A DNA stretch of 64,000 nucleotides from Vibrio methylphosphonaticus (GCF_023634655.1 NZ_JAMKMS010000002.1:353965-417964); one strand, 5' to 3'. Counted from the first letter of the stretch, positions 7,933 to 17,212 are shown. Translations and numbers: made by a program. Notes: a model not told the origin generated them from the letters alone.

Positions 7933-9324
7933 CTAACCACTATATGACTCGCTCTGTCCCGCGCTATCATCCCGCGCCTCAATATAAAAAACCTCAGCGC
8001 TACACCTTGCAACGTGTACCTCACCTTGAATCACATTTCCACGAGCCTCAAAAGCGGGCACTAGACGCATAGTCGGGTCAAACATTATGGTCTTATCGCG
8101 CTGAGATTTATTAATCACAACCAACCCTTTACTACCACGAGTAAAAGCTAGTATATCTTCGTTGGCTTCTAGCACTTCAAAAGTCTCACCATGCATTCGA
8201 TGATAAAACTCAATCAACTGAGACAACTTAGGATCCTTCCAGCTGTCCACCCACCTTGGTTGCCCTTGCTGATTGATGATCCCACTTGGATCCAAGTCCG
8301 CATAAATGAGCGGAACGCCACCATCTCGGCCTAAGATATACACATAAGCGAGCCATTCATTTTGCTCAGCTAATACCAGGTTTTGGAATACATCATTGTT
8401 GGGAATATCGTGGGTGATCGTAAACGTGATCGAACGAGCATTGGTCAGCGCTTGTCCAAAGCAGTATGGATCAATAAGTGAAGCCATACTGCCGTCACTT
8501 TCGAAGACCTCAAACAACGTATTAAACAATGGAAAGTCATACGCTGCTAGCCGGGTTTCTTCCAAATATGGCTGCAGAAATAACTCATACTCTTCCTTGG
8601 TTGCGCCACCATCAGTAATGATTTCCCCAAAGACGTGCATTCCATCTGTTATATCGTCTGTAAATACGGCTTGAATATGCTCGAGGCTAAGATGCTTTGC
8701 CGCATCAATGCGAAACCCTCGCACTCCAAGCCCCTTCATTGCACATAAATACGCTTGTTGCTGTTCGATCACCCGCTTACCGGTTCTTAACGTTGGCAGC
8801 CCGGGATCCTTTGGTCCTCCCGTCAAACGGCCATTTTGAACTTCCCAACGATCTTTCCAATTTTTAATGCCAAATGCTTCAACAAAGTCATTTTCATCAA
8901 AAAGTGGCTCATTGAGGTCCCCGAATAACTTTTGTTGTTCAAAATATTGGTGGTGTGAACGATAGCGCTCTAGGTCTTCGGGACTCGGATACTGAAGGTC
9001 TAACCTCGCGTTGGACTCATTTGCCATGTGATTAAAAACCACATCGATATATACCCATAAATCGAGTGCATTAAGGGCTAACATCATTGATTTGAAGTCT
9101 TCTGTATTGCCCAGTTTATTATCAATCACTCGATAGTCTTGCGGTTGATAAAGCTGCCACCATTGAACAGACGTTGATTGTCTAAATGATTTCATCGGAG
9201 GCGAAACCAGTATCGTCTTATAGCCCGCAGCTTTTATTTCTTGTGCTCTTTCTGCTACCAATGCATATGGCCAATCAAAGGCATGCAGAATGACATTACT
9301 CTGACTCAGTGCCGAATGTGACAT
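7933..9324 (-). CDS. GH13 alpha-amylase family glycoside hydrolase
   Basis: From the chosen start the product is 463 residues. All four GH13 conserved regions are present: DVVFNH (I), GFRIDAAKH with the nucleophile Asp (II), GEIITD with the acid/base Glu (III) and ITHDIPNND with the third Asp (IV). It should hydrolyse alpha-1,4-glucans. No signal peptide follows the chosen start (MSHSALSQSNVILHAFDWPY), so a cytoplasmic maltodextrin-type role is likely. Upstream in-frame codons reach 9390, but AGGAG lies seven bases before the ATG at 9324 and the family N-terminus (VILHAFDWPY) begins there. No glucan transporter is nearby; the gene appears monocistronic. Confidence 0.9.
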   Translation of the reverse strand: MSHSALSQSNVILHAFDWPYALVAERAQEIKAAGYKTILVSPPMKSFRQSTSVQWWQLYQPQDYRVIDNKLGNTEDFKSMMLALNALDLWVYIDVVFNHMANESNARLDLQYPSPEDLERYRSHHQYFEQQKLFGDLNEPLFDENDFVEAFGIKNWKDRWEVQNGRLTGGPKDPGLPTLRTGKRVIEQQQAYLCAMKGLGVRGFRIDAAKHLSLEHIQAVFTDDITDGMHVFGEIITDGGATKEEYELFLQPYLEETRLAAYDFPLFNTLFEVFESDGSMASLIDPYCFGQALTNARSITFTITHDIPNNDVFQNLVLAEQNEWLAYVYILGRDGGVPLIYADLDPSGIINQQGQPRWVDSWKDPKLSQLIEFYHRMHGETFEVLEANEDILAFTRGSKGLVVINKSQRDKTIMFDPTMRLVPAFEARGNVIQGEVHVARCSAEVFYIEARDDSAGQSESYSG

Positions 9325-9524
9325 GTTGACTCCTGTCAATAATGCGTGTGTTACTCTATTTGCCATTATATCGAAACGAATCTTGTCCAAATCCTCCTCT
9401 CGTCAATTTCTCTTGTATGAGAAGCTAGGCGTAGCGATCGTTAGGGATTGAATAACCGCTTCATACTGTATTACGCAGCCGCTAATCGTTGCTTGTATTT
9501 GTCACCACTGCAGGAAAAATGGAC

Positions 9525-9553
9525 ATAAAAAAACGCGCCGTTAAAGGCGCGTT
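9525..9553 (-). terminator. Terminator of yibL
   Basis: The stem AACGCGCC / GGCGCGTT is preceded on the plus strand by seven A residues, which read as a U tract on the minus strand just after the yibL stop. Confidence 0.85.
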
Positions 9554-9587
9554 AATATCTCAACCAGTCTTAATGACGTTAATCGAG

Positions 9588-9944
9588 TTAAAACTTCTTA
9601 GGGGCAAACCCAGTCATTACATCTAGGCGTAGCTCTTTACCAATTTTCGTCATTGGATGAACCACCACTAAGCCTTTCACGCTCTTTTTCAACTTACCTA
9701 GATCCGCTTGCTCTGCTTTGGTAATTTCACGGTAGAAAGGCATGTCTAGCAAGCTCTTACGCTCTTTGTTCATGTCATAACTTGCTTTGTGCTGAAGCTG
9801 AGCCAGTTTCTTTGTCAGCTTATCAATTTCATCCGTAAATTTAGAGATCATCTCGCTGTCACTACGTGACTGAGCACTGTTTAGCTTATGACGACAAGCA
9901 TCAAGACGGTTTTTAAGTGTTTGGATTTCTTTTTTCATGCTCAT
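9588..9944 (-). CDS. yibL: YibL family ribosome-associated protein
   Basis: The 118-residue protein matches E. coli YibL closely in its C-terminal half: MPFYREITKAEQADLGKLKK and the segment VKGLVVVHPMTKIGKELRLD, then MTGF near the end. The N-terminal half (residues 1-65) is a charged helix typical of coiled coil. YibL was found associated with ribosomal particles; its function is not settled. A second ATG two codons in is possible. The gene is followed by a strong terminator and is likely monocistronic. Confidence 0.92.
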   Translation of the reverse strand: MSMKKEIQTLKNRLDACRHKLNSAQSRSDSEMISKFTDEIDKLTKKLAQLQHKASYDMNKERKSLLDMPFYREITKAEQADLGKLKKSVKGLVVVHPMTKIGKELRLDVMTGFAPKKF

Positions 9945-10021
9945 TGTAATCTGAACCTAGTAAACGAATGAATAAAACGGACGCGGAGTGTACCACAGAC
10001 TCCCCACCCATGCTGTTAAGT

Positions 10022-10300
10022 TTAAGTGCGATATAACACCTTTACGATATGCCAGCCAAACTTGGTTTTGACTAGGTGAGGTGTTAACACTTCGCCGGTA
10101 AAGCAGATTTTATCAAATTGTGGAACCATTTGACCTTTTCTAAACTCACCTAGATCTCCTCCTTTCTTACCAGAAGGGCACGTAGAATATTTCTTAGCAA
10201 GAGCCTGAAATTTAGCACCTTTTTTCAACTGCCCCATAATGTCGTCTGCTTTGTCTTTATGCTTAACAAGGATGTGAAGTGCGTGTGCGGTTCTTGCCAT
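10022..10300 (-). CDS. ppiC: Peptidylprolyl isomerase PpiC (parvulin)
   Basis: This 92-residue single-domain parvulin is almost the length of E. coli PpiC (93). The signatures [40 protein letters not shown] and [15 protein letters not shown] include the conserved active-site His, Cys and Phe positions and the GGDLG loop. It catalyses cis-trans isomerisation of X-Pro bonds. There is no signal peptide, so it is cytoplasmic, as for PpiC. It lies on the same strand as yibL, 77 bases upstream of it, and could be co-transcribed. Confidence 0.94.
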   Translation of the reverse strand: MARTAHALHILVKHKDKADDIMGQLKKGAKFQALAKKYSTCPSGKKGGDLGEFRKGQMVPQFDKICFTGEVLTPHLVKTKFGWHIVKVLYRT

Positions 10301-10488
10301 GACGTGTCTACCCTAATACCTAATGAAGAGATGCTGATAATAGTGCTGAGTGTAAATCAAAATGAGATCGAAATCACGTTTACAATCTAAGCAGCGTCAA
10401 CTTTATTCCAATCTGCCGCAGATAAGTTAGGGAAAAATAAAACTATTCTATAGAATTAGACTGTCATCAACCTAGAGTAAGAATTCCA

Positions 10489-11406
10489 ATGTCGACGAAG
10501 ATAAGTAAAGCCAATCAAGCACAAGGTATGTTGCTGTTTACGCTTAATATGCAGAAACAGCGCTTTGCCATCGGCACACTTAAAGTTCGAGAGATCGTGC
10601 CATTTTTGCCGACAACACAAATCCCTTACTCACATCGCCATGTGGTGGGTACTGTTAGCATTCGCGGCTTAACCGTACCCGTGATCGATATGGCAGCGGC
10701 GATTGGCTTTAGACCCATCACTCCGGAAGAGTATCCCAGTACTTACCTGGTTGTTACCGACTGCCTGCGTACCGTGGTCGCCTTTATGGTACGAGAAATA
10801 GATAAAATCATTGAGTGTAATTGGAAGGAAATAGAACCCGCTCCTGAAAGCTCCGGCAAGAACATCTTCGTTACCGGGGTCACTAAGTTCAATGGCGACA
10901 TCGTTCAGCTCCTCGATGTAGAGTTGCTATTGTCGAAAATTTACCCTCAATACGCGGATACTAAAATTCCGATGCTCACCGATGTACAACGAGAGCGAAT
11001 GAAAGCTTTGAACGTATTGCTTGTGGATGATTCATCTATCGCGAGAAAGCAGCTCGGCGATGCGCTGAATCAAATCAATATCCCATTTGAAATCTGTAAA
11101 GATGGCAACAGCGCATTGGCTTTTATGCGTGAAAAAGCGCACACCCCTCAAGCGATTGATATCCTTGTAAGTGATATTGAAATGCCAGGGTTGGACGGTT
11201 ATGAACTCGTATTTGAAGTACAAAATGATGTGTCATTGAATCGTGCCTATCGGATTCTACACACCTCGCTGTCTAGCGAGATGTGTACCGATCGCGCCAG
11301 ACAGGTGGGCGCGCATGAAGCTTTAGTGAAGTTCAATGCCGGAGAGCTCATCGAGGCCATGTTACGAGGCGCTGAAACCTTTGTGGAATCTAAAGCGGCC
11401 TCATAA
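10489..11406 (+). CDS. cheV: Chemotaxis coupling/response-regulator protein CheV
   Basis: The 305-residue protein has an N-terminal CheW domain (about 15-155, with GTVSIRGLTVPVIDMAAAIG) fused to a receiver domain (about 173-300). The receiver has the acidic pair D180/D181, the phospho-acceptor D229 in LVSDIEMPGLDGYEL, a conserved Thr/Ser in HTSLSS, and K in ALVKFNAG. CheV links chemoreceptors to CheA, and phosphorylation of its receiver tunes sensitivity. It is a solo gene here, away from any flagellar cluster, which is common for the several cheV copies of vibrios. A chemoreceptor at 39341 is in the same window but not linked. Confidence 0.94.
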   Translation: MSTKISKANQAQGMLLFTLNMQKQRFAIGTLKVREIVPFLPTTQIPYSHRHVVGTVSIRGLTVPVIDMAAAIGFRPITPEEYPSTYLVVTDCLRTVVAFMVREIDKIIECNWKEIEPAPESSGKNIFVTGVTKFNGDIVQLLDVELLLSKIYPQYADTKIPMLTDVQRERMKALNVLLVDDSSIARKQLGDALNQINIPFEICKDGNSALAFMREKAHTPQAIDILVSDIEMPGLDGYELVFEVQNDVSLNRAYRILHTSLSSEMCTDRARQVGAHEALVKFNAGELIEAMLRGAETFVESKAAS

Positions 11407-11443
11407 CAGGTTCTGTGCCGAATGACGTTTTACAAAAAAACCA

Positions 11444-11986
11444 TTATTCCACGGTATCGCTGCTTTCTACGCGGCGATGCCCTTCTTGCAAGTGGACAAA
11501 GTCGACTAAATCCTCACCAGATACCTGATACGCCTGACCAAAGCCTTTAACAAATAACCCTTGTTCCGCTTTTAGGTTAAATAATACAAAATCTTGCAAC
11601 TGGCTTAAGCCGTCAATAATCTCGCCGAAACGAGCTTGCATCTGAGCGACCACGGCGTGCCATTGCTGTGTGTCCCTTTCCACCACAGTTGCAACCGCAT
11701 CAAACGTCAGGCGCTTACGAGCAAACAACTGCTTACTTTCAGATTCATCCTCAATCATCATCAATGACACGTTAGGGTTAACTTGTAAATTACGAGCATG
11801 ACGGGCGATTTGTGAAATCAACACAAAGTAACCATCTTGGTTTTGGACAAATGGCGCATAGCTAACATTCGGGCAACCTTCTCCATCGACGGTAGCAAGT
11901 TGAATCGTTTTACGCGTTTGGCGAAACTCTTTGATTTCAGGCCCTAATCGTCCCTGTAGTCGCTCTTGCTTAACTTGCTTATCCAT
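11444..11986 (-). CDS. hutZ: Heme utilization protein HutZ
   Basis: This 180-residue split-barrel flavin-oxidoreductase-fold protein is the last gene of hutWXZ. It shows the family pattern FRQTRKTIQLATVDGEGCPN, SYAPFVQNQDGYFVLIS, LFARKRLTFDAVAT, and a C-terminal GLFVKGFGQAYQV followed by a His-containing tail (DFVHLQEGHRR). V. cholerae HutZ binds haem and degrades it, releasing iron. AGGA lies upstream of the ATG. The gene is 77 bases downstream of hutX on the same strand and should be controlled by the Fur-type site upstream of hutW. Confidence 0.94.
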   Translation of the reverse strand: MDKQVKQERLQGRLGPEIKEFRQTRKTIQLATVDGEGCPNVSYAPFVQNQDGYFVLISQIARHARNLQVNPNVSLMMIEDESESKQLFARKRLTFDAVATVVERDTQQWHAVVAQMQARFGEIIDGLSQLQDFVLFNLKAEQGLFVKGFGQAYQVSGEDLVDFVHLQEGHRRVESSDTVE

Positions 11987-12063
11987 TTTTCTGTTCCTTT
12001 CTCTGACTTTCTTTGATTATTTTTATAAGGGGGTAAACTGGTTGTCGTTGCCGTATCGAACGA

Positions 12064-12561
12064 TTAGCGCAATTCGCTCTGCATCGTTTTAAAGCGAGTC
12101 ACCTGCTCAGGCAATAGCTGACGCTTGTCGTCACGCCCAAGATAAATCTTGAATACGTTATGACCAAGCGCATCAAAAAAGCCAAAATAATGGCTTTCAT
12201 TACCCATAAAAGGCTTACTCACTAATGCCACATGCGTAATCAGGTCTAGCTTTAAGTGTCCATGTAACTCACCCGCTTTACCCATAAGATTATAATAGCC
12301 TCTTGCCATTTTTCCCTTTGGAAACGGCGCTTTAACCTCAAAGATAGAACCGAACGAATGGACTATCGTTGTCACTTGTCCCCACGTAGTAATGGATTCC
12401 AGAATGTCTTGGGCGATACTCCCTTCCGTCACCGCGACCATTTCACTCGGTAGAGCACAAACCACTTCAAACTCGCTTACCTCGAGTTTATCTGCGATCG
12501 CAGCAGGCAATAATTTAGGTTCGTCCGCCAAAATCGCAGCCACTTTTTGTTTTAAATTCAT
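12064..12561 (-). CDS. hutX: Heme utilization cytosolic carrier HutX
   Basis: The 165-residue protein matches the HutX/HuvX family: an N-terminal winged-helix-like segment (KQKVAAILADEPKLLPAAIA) and then GSIFEVKAPFPKGKMARGYYNL, HLKLDLITHVALVSKPFMG and FFDALGHNVFKIYLGRD. HutX binds haem and passes it to HutZ. It is located between hutW (44 bases upstream) and hutZ in one operon. Confidence 0.94.
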   Translation of the reverse strand: MNLKQKVAAILADEPKLLPAAIADKLEVSEFEVVCALPSEMVAVTEGSIAQDILESITTWGQVTTIVHSFGSIFEVKAPFPKGKMARGYYNLMGKAGELHGHLKLDLITHVALVSKPFMGNESHYFGFFDALGHNVFKIYLGRDDKRQLLPEQVTRFKTMQSELR

Positions 12562-12605
12562 TTTTGTTCCTATTTAATCTGAGACTAGTCATGCCACTTC
12601 GCTGA

Positions 12606-14009
12606 TTAGGCAACGAAATGCAATTTTTTGTTACTGTGAGGCAAAGACGCTGGCACAGAAGATTGTCCATGACTCAAGGTCGACAACGCAGAAATTGCGC
12701 CTTGTGCCAACGTGACCGCCCAAAAACTGCCTGCTAGCGTCAATAACAAATAATCACCCTTGAACTCTACTAAGCCATTTTGCTCCCACACTTGAAACAA
12801 GGGTGTGAGTAATTCAAAAGTATCGTGTTCAAGCGTCATTGCCAGTGCACTTCGGCGCACCACACCGCTATCAAATCCAGCTTTCAAACTCGCAAATACT
12901 GGCTCCAATGAATGGTGTTTGCTCATCATCGCAATGGTCGTGTCACCTGAACGTATTGCAGACATATACGAATCTAATGATCGATGGTTCATCATTCCAT
13001 ATCCACCAATATTGCCACCCGCCCCACACCCTATTGGTAACACTTCTGCATAGGTCTTAGCGACACTATTGTATTGGCTACGTTCACGGTTATCTCTAGC
13101 CCAGTGATTAACACTGAGCTGCTTAATAAAATGTTCCTTCATGAAAGCTACGCCATATTCATACATAGCAGCTTTCTGCGCAGAATTGGCGGGCGGATCT
13201 ATACGCCCCTTTTCCACCATATTAAGCATTGGCGCATTGCCGCCGACAACAAGCTGATAAAGGTCAACACCATGCGCACCTGAATCCTTGAAATCATCAA
13301 GATCTTGGGCAAACACTTCCAGTGTTTGATATGGAAGTCCGTAGAGTAGATCGATAATAATGGGCGCTTCGTCTAGCGCGCTTAAGTGCGAAACTCGTTC
13401 AAGCACAACCTCGCGGTCATCAAGCCTTTTCGCGCTGCGTCTTACTTTAGTATCGAAGCTCTGAACACCAAAGGAGAAGCGATTAAACCCACCTTCTAGT
13501 GCTTTATCGAACATTTCATCGCTAAAGCGGTTCGTTCTTCCTTCTAACGTCATCTCACAATCTGTCGCTAAGGGAAACGAGTGACGAATCGCTTTGCCCA
13601 GTCTTTGTATTTGATCAGGGGATAAATCCGTTGGCGTCCCACCACCAATATAAACAGCATGAAACAAACCTGTTTGAGTCCAAGCAAGCCGAGATTTCAG
13701 CTCAATTTCTTTCAGTAGTGCTTCAAAATAATCATCAACTAACTGCCGACTTGCCGCATTTTGAAAGAAATTACAAAACGTACAACGTACCCGGCAAAAA
13801 GGGATATGAATGTAAAGGCAGCGCTTGTTCGAGCGCTTTGAAGACACAGAAGTCAGTGATTGAAATAGAGACTCATAACGCTCTGACTCTATCGGCACGC
13901 CCATGCCACCAGCATGAGGTGACGTCTTCTGCGTAAAAGCGAAGCGCAGCGGATCGGGCGAAGAAACACCAAAGTGTGTCGCGTTAAGATGAGTTAAGTC
14001 GATTTTCAT
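12606..14009 (-). CDS. hutW: Heme anaerobic degradation radical SAM methyltransferase HutW (ChuW family)
   Basis: This is a 467-residue radical SAM enzyme of the HemN-like ChuW/HutW group. The [4Fe-4S] motif is C72-x3-C76-x2-C79 in IPFCRVRCTFCNFF, followed by YIGGGTPTDL and the HemN-type segment RFSFGVQSFD. E. coli ChuW opens haem anaerobically by radical methylation. It is the first gene of hutWXZ and is divergent from tonB, with about 208 bases between them holding the Fur-like site. HutW plus HutZ gives this organism both anaerobic and aerobic haem-degrading candidates. Confidence 0.93.
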   Translation of the reverse strand: MKIDLTHLNATHFGVSSPDPLRFAFTQKTSPHAGGMGVPIESERYESLFQSLTSVSSKRSNKRCLYIHIPFCRVRCTFCNFFQNAASRQLVDDYFEALLKEIELKSRLAWTQTGLFHAVYIGGGTPTDLSPDQIQRLGKAIRHSFPLATDCEMTLEGRTNRFSDEMFDKALEGGFNRFSFGVQSFDTKVRRSAKRLDDREVVLERVSHLSALDEAPIIIDLLYGLPYQTLEVFAQDLDDFKDSGAHGVDLYQLVVGGNAPMLNMVEKGRIDPPANSAQKAAMYEYGVAFMKEHFIKQLSVNHWARDNRERSQYNSVAKTYAEVLPIGCGAGGNIGGYGMMNHRSLDSYMSAIRSGDTTIAMMSKHHSLEPVFASLKAGFDSGVVRRSALAMTLEHDTFELLTPLFQVWEQNGLVEFKGDYLLLTLAGSFWAVTLAQGAISALSTLSHGQSSVPASLPHSNKKLHFVA

Positions 14010-14078
14010 ATCTATTCTCTGTTACCACTCACCCCCGTAATTAGGGGTCTTAGAAGATATTCACGATCATAAATTGGT

Positions 14079-14109
14079 GATAATGATAATGCAATTGATA
14101 ATTGATCTT
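14079..14109. promoter_or_regulatory. Fur-box-like element between hutW and tonB
   Basis: GATAATGATAATGCAATTG (14079-14097) keeps the left 12 bases of the Fur consensus and overlaps a second GATAATTGAT-type half immediately to the right. It lies in the divergent promoter region of the haem genes, where Fur repression is established in V. cholerae. Overlapping half-sites fit two Fur dimers. Confidence 0.7.
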
Positions 14110-14217
14110 ATTTTCATTGTGATACATAATCGCCTTCTCTCACTAACTGACAACAATGTCTAACGAGAGCAGGCGCTCGATGTTCAATCGAGAATTACGG
14201 TGAATAGAGGTTGAGTT

Positions 14218-15057
14218 ATGAACGTCAAAAGGTATGTCGTTGCAGGAAGCTTATCTGTGGCATTCCATATTGGTTTTATGCTGGTCGACGACACACAACA
14301 AGTCTTTGCTATGCCGTCAGGTAGTCACTCTACATCGGTATCACTCAATTTTATCGCTCAATCTTCAGCGGCATCACCGGCACCTGCACCTACACCTGCA
14401 AGTGATACCGACGTTCCAACAGACACGCCCGAAAAAGCACCTGTACCGCCTAATTCTGCTGAAACTAATTCTGCTGAAACTCACTCTACTCACAGGAAGC
14501 CTGTAGAAAGTCGCCCTGTTCAAAAATCGGTAACGAAAGCGGATAGTTCATCGGTGACAAAGAATAAAAAGCAACCTGTAAAACAGGAAGACGTTGTTCA
14601 CAAGGCGCCGAAAAAAACATCGGCGACCCCAAAGAAATCACCGAAGGAGCAAACCAAGCCCGCCCCTAAAAAAAGTGAACTAAAAGAAGAAAATAAAGAA
14701 ACAAAAACATCGGAGAACGATTCCGCGCCCACGTCGGCGCAACCAGCCATCGTCAATCAAGGGGTAAGTAATGAACCCGTGCTGAGAAAGACCCCTTCTT
14801 TCACGACAACACCTGTGCAACCAAGATATCCGAGAGTTGCCAGAAAACGCGGCATTGAAGGTACCGCAACCTATGAAATTTGGTTAGATGAATCCGGAAA
14901 CCAGACAAAACAAGTTCTTGTGTCCTCATCTGGGGCCACGATTTTAGATAAGACCGCACTTGACGCAATCAAACAATGGCAATTTTCAGCCTATACCGTT
15001 AAAGGGGTTGCGGTCGCCCATCGTATTCAAATTCCTGTTCGTTTTAAATTGGATTAA
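14218..15057 (+). CDS. tonB: Energy transducer TonB (TonB1 type)
   Basis: The 279-residue protein has an N-terminal membrane anchor with a Ser/His face (GSLSVAFHIGFML), a long Pro/Lys/Glu-rich periplasmic spacer (about 50-190), and a C-terminal TonB domain (about 200-279, PRYPRVARKRGIEGTATYEI ... ALDAIKQWQFSAYTVKG). It transmits inner-membrane proton motive force to outer-membrane haem and siderophore receptors with ExbB and ExbD, which follow directly. The spacer contains two exact copies of a 15-bp repeat encoding NSAET, so its length may vary. It is the first gene of the rightward haem operon, under the Fur-like site. Confidence 0.94.
   Translation: MNVKRYVVAGSLSVAFHIGFMLVDDTQQVFAMPSGSHSTSVSLNFIAQSSAASPAPAPTPASDTDVPTDTPEKAPVPPNSAETNSAETHSTHRKPVESRPVQKSVTKADSSSVTKNKKQPVKQEDVVHKAPKKTSATPKKSPKEQTKPAPKKSELKEENKETKTSENDSAPTSAQPAIVNQGVSNEPVLRKTPSFTTTPVQPRYPRVARKRGIEGTATYEIWLDESGNQTKQVLVSSSGATILDKTALDAIKQWQFSAYTVKGVAVAHRIQIPVRFKLD
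14452..14481 (+). repeat. 15-bp tandem repeat inside tonB (two perfect copies)
   Basis: AATTCTGCTGAAACT occurs twice in a row and encodes NSAETNSAET in the TonB spacer. A third, diverged copy may follow (HSTHR). The unit is a multiple of three, so copy-number change keeps the frame. Confidence 0.9.
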
Positions 15058-15059
15058 TC

Positions 15060-15755
15060 ATGGAAACACTACATTACTTACAACAGCAACTTGGGCTAAT
15101 GACCTGGCCATTGCTTATTTGTTCGGCACTAACAGCGATGATCATCATCGAACGACTCTTTCAAATCGTCATCAGCACTGGCGTTGGAATGAGAGCCATT
15201 CGCCAAAAGTTGAACCACATATCACCCACTAACGCTACAGATATAGAACAACTTGCCACAGTACTGTCTGATAAGCGCCCATTGTTATACCGCGGTGTCG
15301 CCATGCTATTAGCACACCACTCCTTTGCGAAAACATTGCGTGAAGATGCCGCCAGTATTTGGCTACAGGATAAGCGACATCAACTCTACTCAGGGCTAAA
15401 GTTGCTATCGCTAATTGGTGTTATCAGTCCATTAATTGGACTTTTAGGAACAGTGCTTGGGCTGATTGAGATGTTTAAAGGTATTGCTGCAGCTTCTGGA
15501 AATGTAACGCCAAACGATTTAGCACAAGGTCTTGGCCTTGCGATGCGAACCACCGCAGCCGGTCTTATGATCGCTCTACCTGCCATCGCTGGCGCACAAC
15601 TTATTAGTTTATGGGCGGAAAGAATCGTCGCGAAATTGGAGCACACGCTTAACTTTGTCAACCTTTGGCTTGAAGGCATTGAAATGCCACATTCCGACAA
15701 AGATCCAGTGCAGACCCGCAACATCGATAAATTATCAGTAACGGAACCATCATGA
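15060..15755 (+). CDS. exbB: TonB-system biopolymer transport protein ExbB
   Basis: This 231-residue MotA/TolQ/ExbB-type proton channel subunit has three membrane segments (about 12-32, 118-140 and 164-186) and the family signature LLSLIGVISPLIGLLGTVLG followed by LAQGLGLAMRTTAAGLMIAL. With ExbD it forms the motor that energises TonB. It starts three bases after the tonB stop and overlaps exbD by four bases, so the three are translationally coupled. Confidence 0.95.
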   Translation: METLHYLQQQLGLMTWPLLICSALTAMIIIERLFQIVISTGVGMRAIRQKLNHISPTNATDIEQLATVLSDKRPLLYRGVAMLLAHHSFAKTLREDAASIWLQDKRHQLYSGLKLLSLIGVISPLIGLLGTVLGLIEMFKGIAAASGNVTPNDLAQGLGLAMRTTAAGLMIALPAIAGAQLISLWAERIVAKLEHTLNFVNLWLEGIEMPHSDKDPVQTRNIDKLSVTEPS

Positions 15756-16168
15756 TTAAAGTTAGTGAGCCTGCATCAAGCGCATCTATTTACCCTGATC
15801 TTACTCCGTTATTAGACATTATCTTTATTGTCATGGTGTTTTTAATGCTCACCGCCTCCGTTCGTTTGGAGTCACTGAACGTTGAATTACCGGCAACGGA
15901 GTCTAATGCCGTATCTGAAGTCGATAGCCAGTCCCTTACCGTCAATATCCTTGCCGATGCTCCATACTGGGCATTGAATACCAAACAATATATCGATTGG
16001 GAGAACTTCAAAATCACGCTGTTAGAAGAGTCAAAATCCACAGCTCAACCAATCATCATAGCAGCTGACAAAACAGCGGATGTACAACATTTAGTCAAGC
16101 TGCTTGCCTTTATGCAAGATAACGGCATTCCCGCAACGCAGCTCTTAACGGAAGACTCTGCCAAATAA
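15752..16168 (+). CDS. exbD: Biopolymer transporter ExbD
   Basis: The 138-residue protein has a short cytoplasmic N-terminus, one membrane helix with the essential Asp (YPDLTPLLDIIFIVMVFLML), and a periplasmic domain (about 45-138). It is the partner of ExbB, overlaps its stop codon (ATGA), and is 17 bases from hutB. Confidence 0.95.
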   Translation: MIKVSEPASSASIYPDLTPLLDIIFIVMVFLMLTASVRLESLNVELPATESNAVSEVDSQSLTVNILADAPYWALNTKQYIDWENFKITLLEESKSTAQPIIIAADKTADVQHLVKLLAFMQDNGIPATQLLTEDSAK

Positions 16169-16185
16169 TTAGGAATTCTCATACT

Positions 16186-17079
16186 ATGCTTTATACACTA
16201 CGTAAAATGCTATTCATCAGTACCATCACATCCGTGATGGCGTTTAATGCCTTCGCGCAGCCCACTCAAGCAAAGCTCGACATCTCCTCTGAAGATGGGC
16301 AGAACATCATCAGTGCTGGGGCGTCAGTCACCGAGTTGCTTTTTGCTCTTAAGGCTCAAAGCCAATTGGTCGCGGTGGACGTAACGAGTGTATTACCCCC
16401 AACTCTTGCGTTACCTAAAGTTGGCTATCATCGCGCACTATCGGCGGAAGGATTGCTCGCGATGCACCCAGACCTCATCATTGGAACCGACGAAATGGGG
16501 CCTAAACCCGCTTTAGAACAATTAAAGCAAGCTGGTGTTAAGGTTGAAGTTGTTGATACATCGGCAAACATTACTGGGCTTAAAAAAAGAATCGATCAGA
16601 TTGCTGTGTTAACTCATACCCAACATAATGTTGCGGCATTGAAAGACAAAATCGATGCTCAACTCGATGCCCTTACCTCTAACCAACCGTCGACATCAAA
16701 CGAAAAGAAAAAGATTCTGTTCTTACTCATCCATGAAGGTAGGCCTGCAAATGTAGCAGGAAGCGGTACCACGCCTGATGCAATTATTTCACTAGCAGGA
16801 GGGATTAATCCTGCGGCAACAAAACTGAATGCTTATAAGCCATTATCAAATGAAGCTATTATTGAAATGCAACCTGATATCATTTTGGTCAGCGACCGCA
16901 GCTACCGTCAACTAGGTGGAGCCGATGCCTTGCTAAAAGCCCTTCCTATGCTAGCCGCGACGCCTGCTGGCAAAAGTCAGAAATTTGTCACCATCGATGG
17001 TCATGCGCTAGTTGGCGGGCTAGGTTTAAAAAGTCTCTCGGAAGCGCAAAGATTGAACGAGCAGCTCTACGCAGAATAA
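16186..17079 (+). CDS. hutB: Heme ABC transporter periplasmic binding protein HutB
   Basis: This 297-residue class III solute-binding protein has a signal peptide (about 1-25, cleaved near AFA-QP). It shows the haem-binding-protein pattern IISAGASVTELLFAL, YHRALSAEGLLAMHPDLIIG and LLIHEGRPANVAGSGTTPDA near the hinge. It delivers haem to HutC/HutD. An 11-bp perfect stem-loop follows its stop, before hutC. Confidence 0.93.
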   Translation: MLYTLRKMLFISTITSVMAFNAFAQPTQAKLDISSEDGQNIISAGASVTELLFALKAQSQLVAVDVTSVLPPTLALPKVGYHRALSAEGLLAMHPDLIIGTDEMGPKPALEQLKQAGVKVEVVDTSANITGLKKRIDQIAVLTHTQHNVAALKDKIDAQLDALTSNQPSTSNEKKKILFLLIHEGRPANVAGSGTTPDAIISLAGGINPAATKLNAYKPLSNEAIIEMQPDIILVSDRSYRQLGGADALLKALPMLAATPAGKSQKFVTIDGHALVGGLGLKSLSEAQRLNEQLYAE

Positions 17080-17087
17080 CCTCAAAT

Positions 17088-17129
17088 CAGCCAATGAGAT
17101 GCATCAAAATATTACCTGCTCATTGGCTG
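17088..17129 (+). other. Intercistronic stem-loop between hutB and hutC
   Basis: CAGCCAATGAG and CTCATTGGCTG form a perfect 11-bp stem with a 20-base loop, nine bases after the hutB stop. There is no run of U after it. It may stabilise upstream mRNA or cause partial termination, giving more binding protein than permease. Confidence 0.7.
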
Positions 17130-17212
17130 TCACCCGCTTATTCTCATTCCTTTCTTTTGGCTAAATGGCTCCAAATTAGATTAACCTAACTTTTAGCGAC
17201 TCTTGCAAACTT

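Noticed and set aside
12805..13936. Several plus-strand frames antisense to hutW
   Set aside because: They are shadows of the conserved radical SAM gene.
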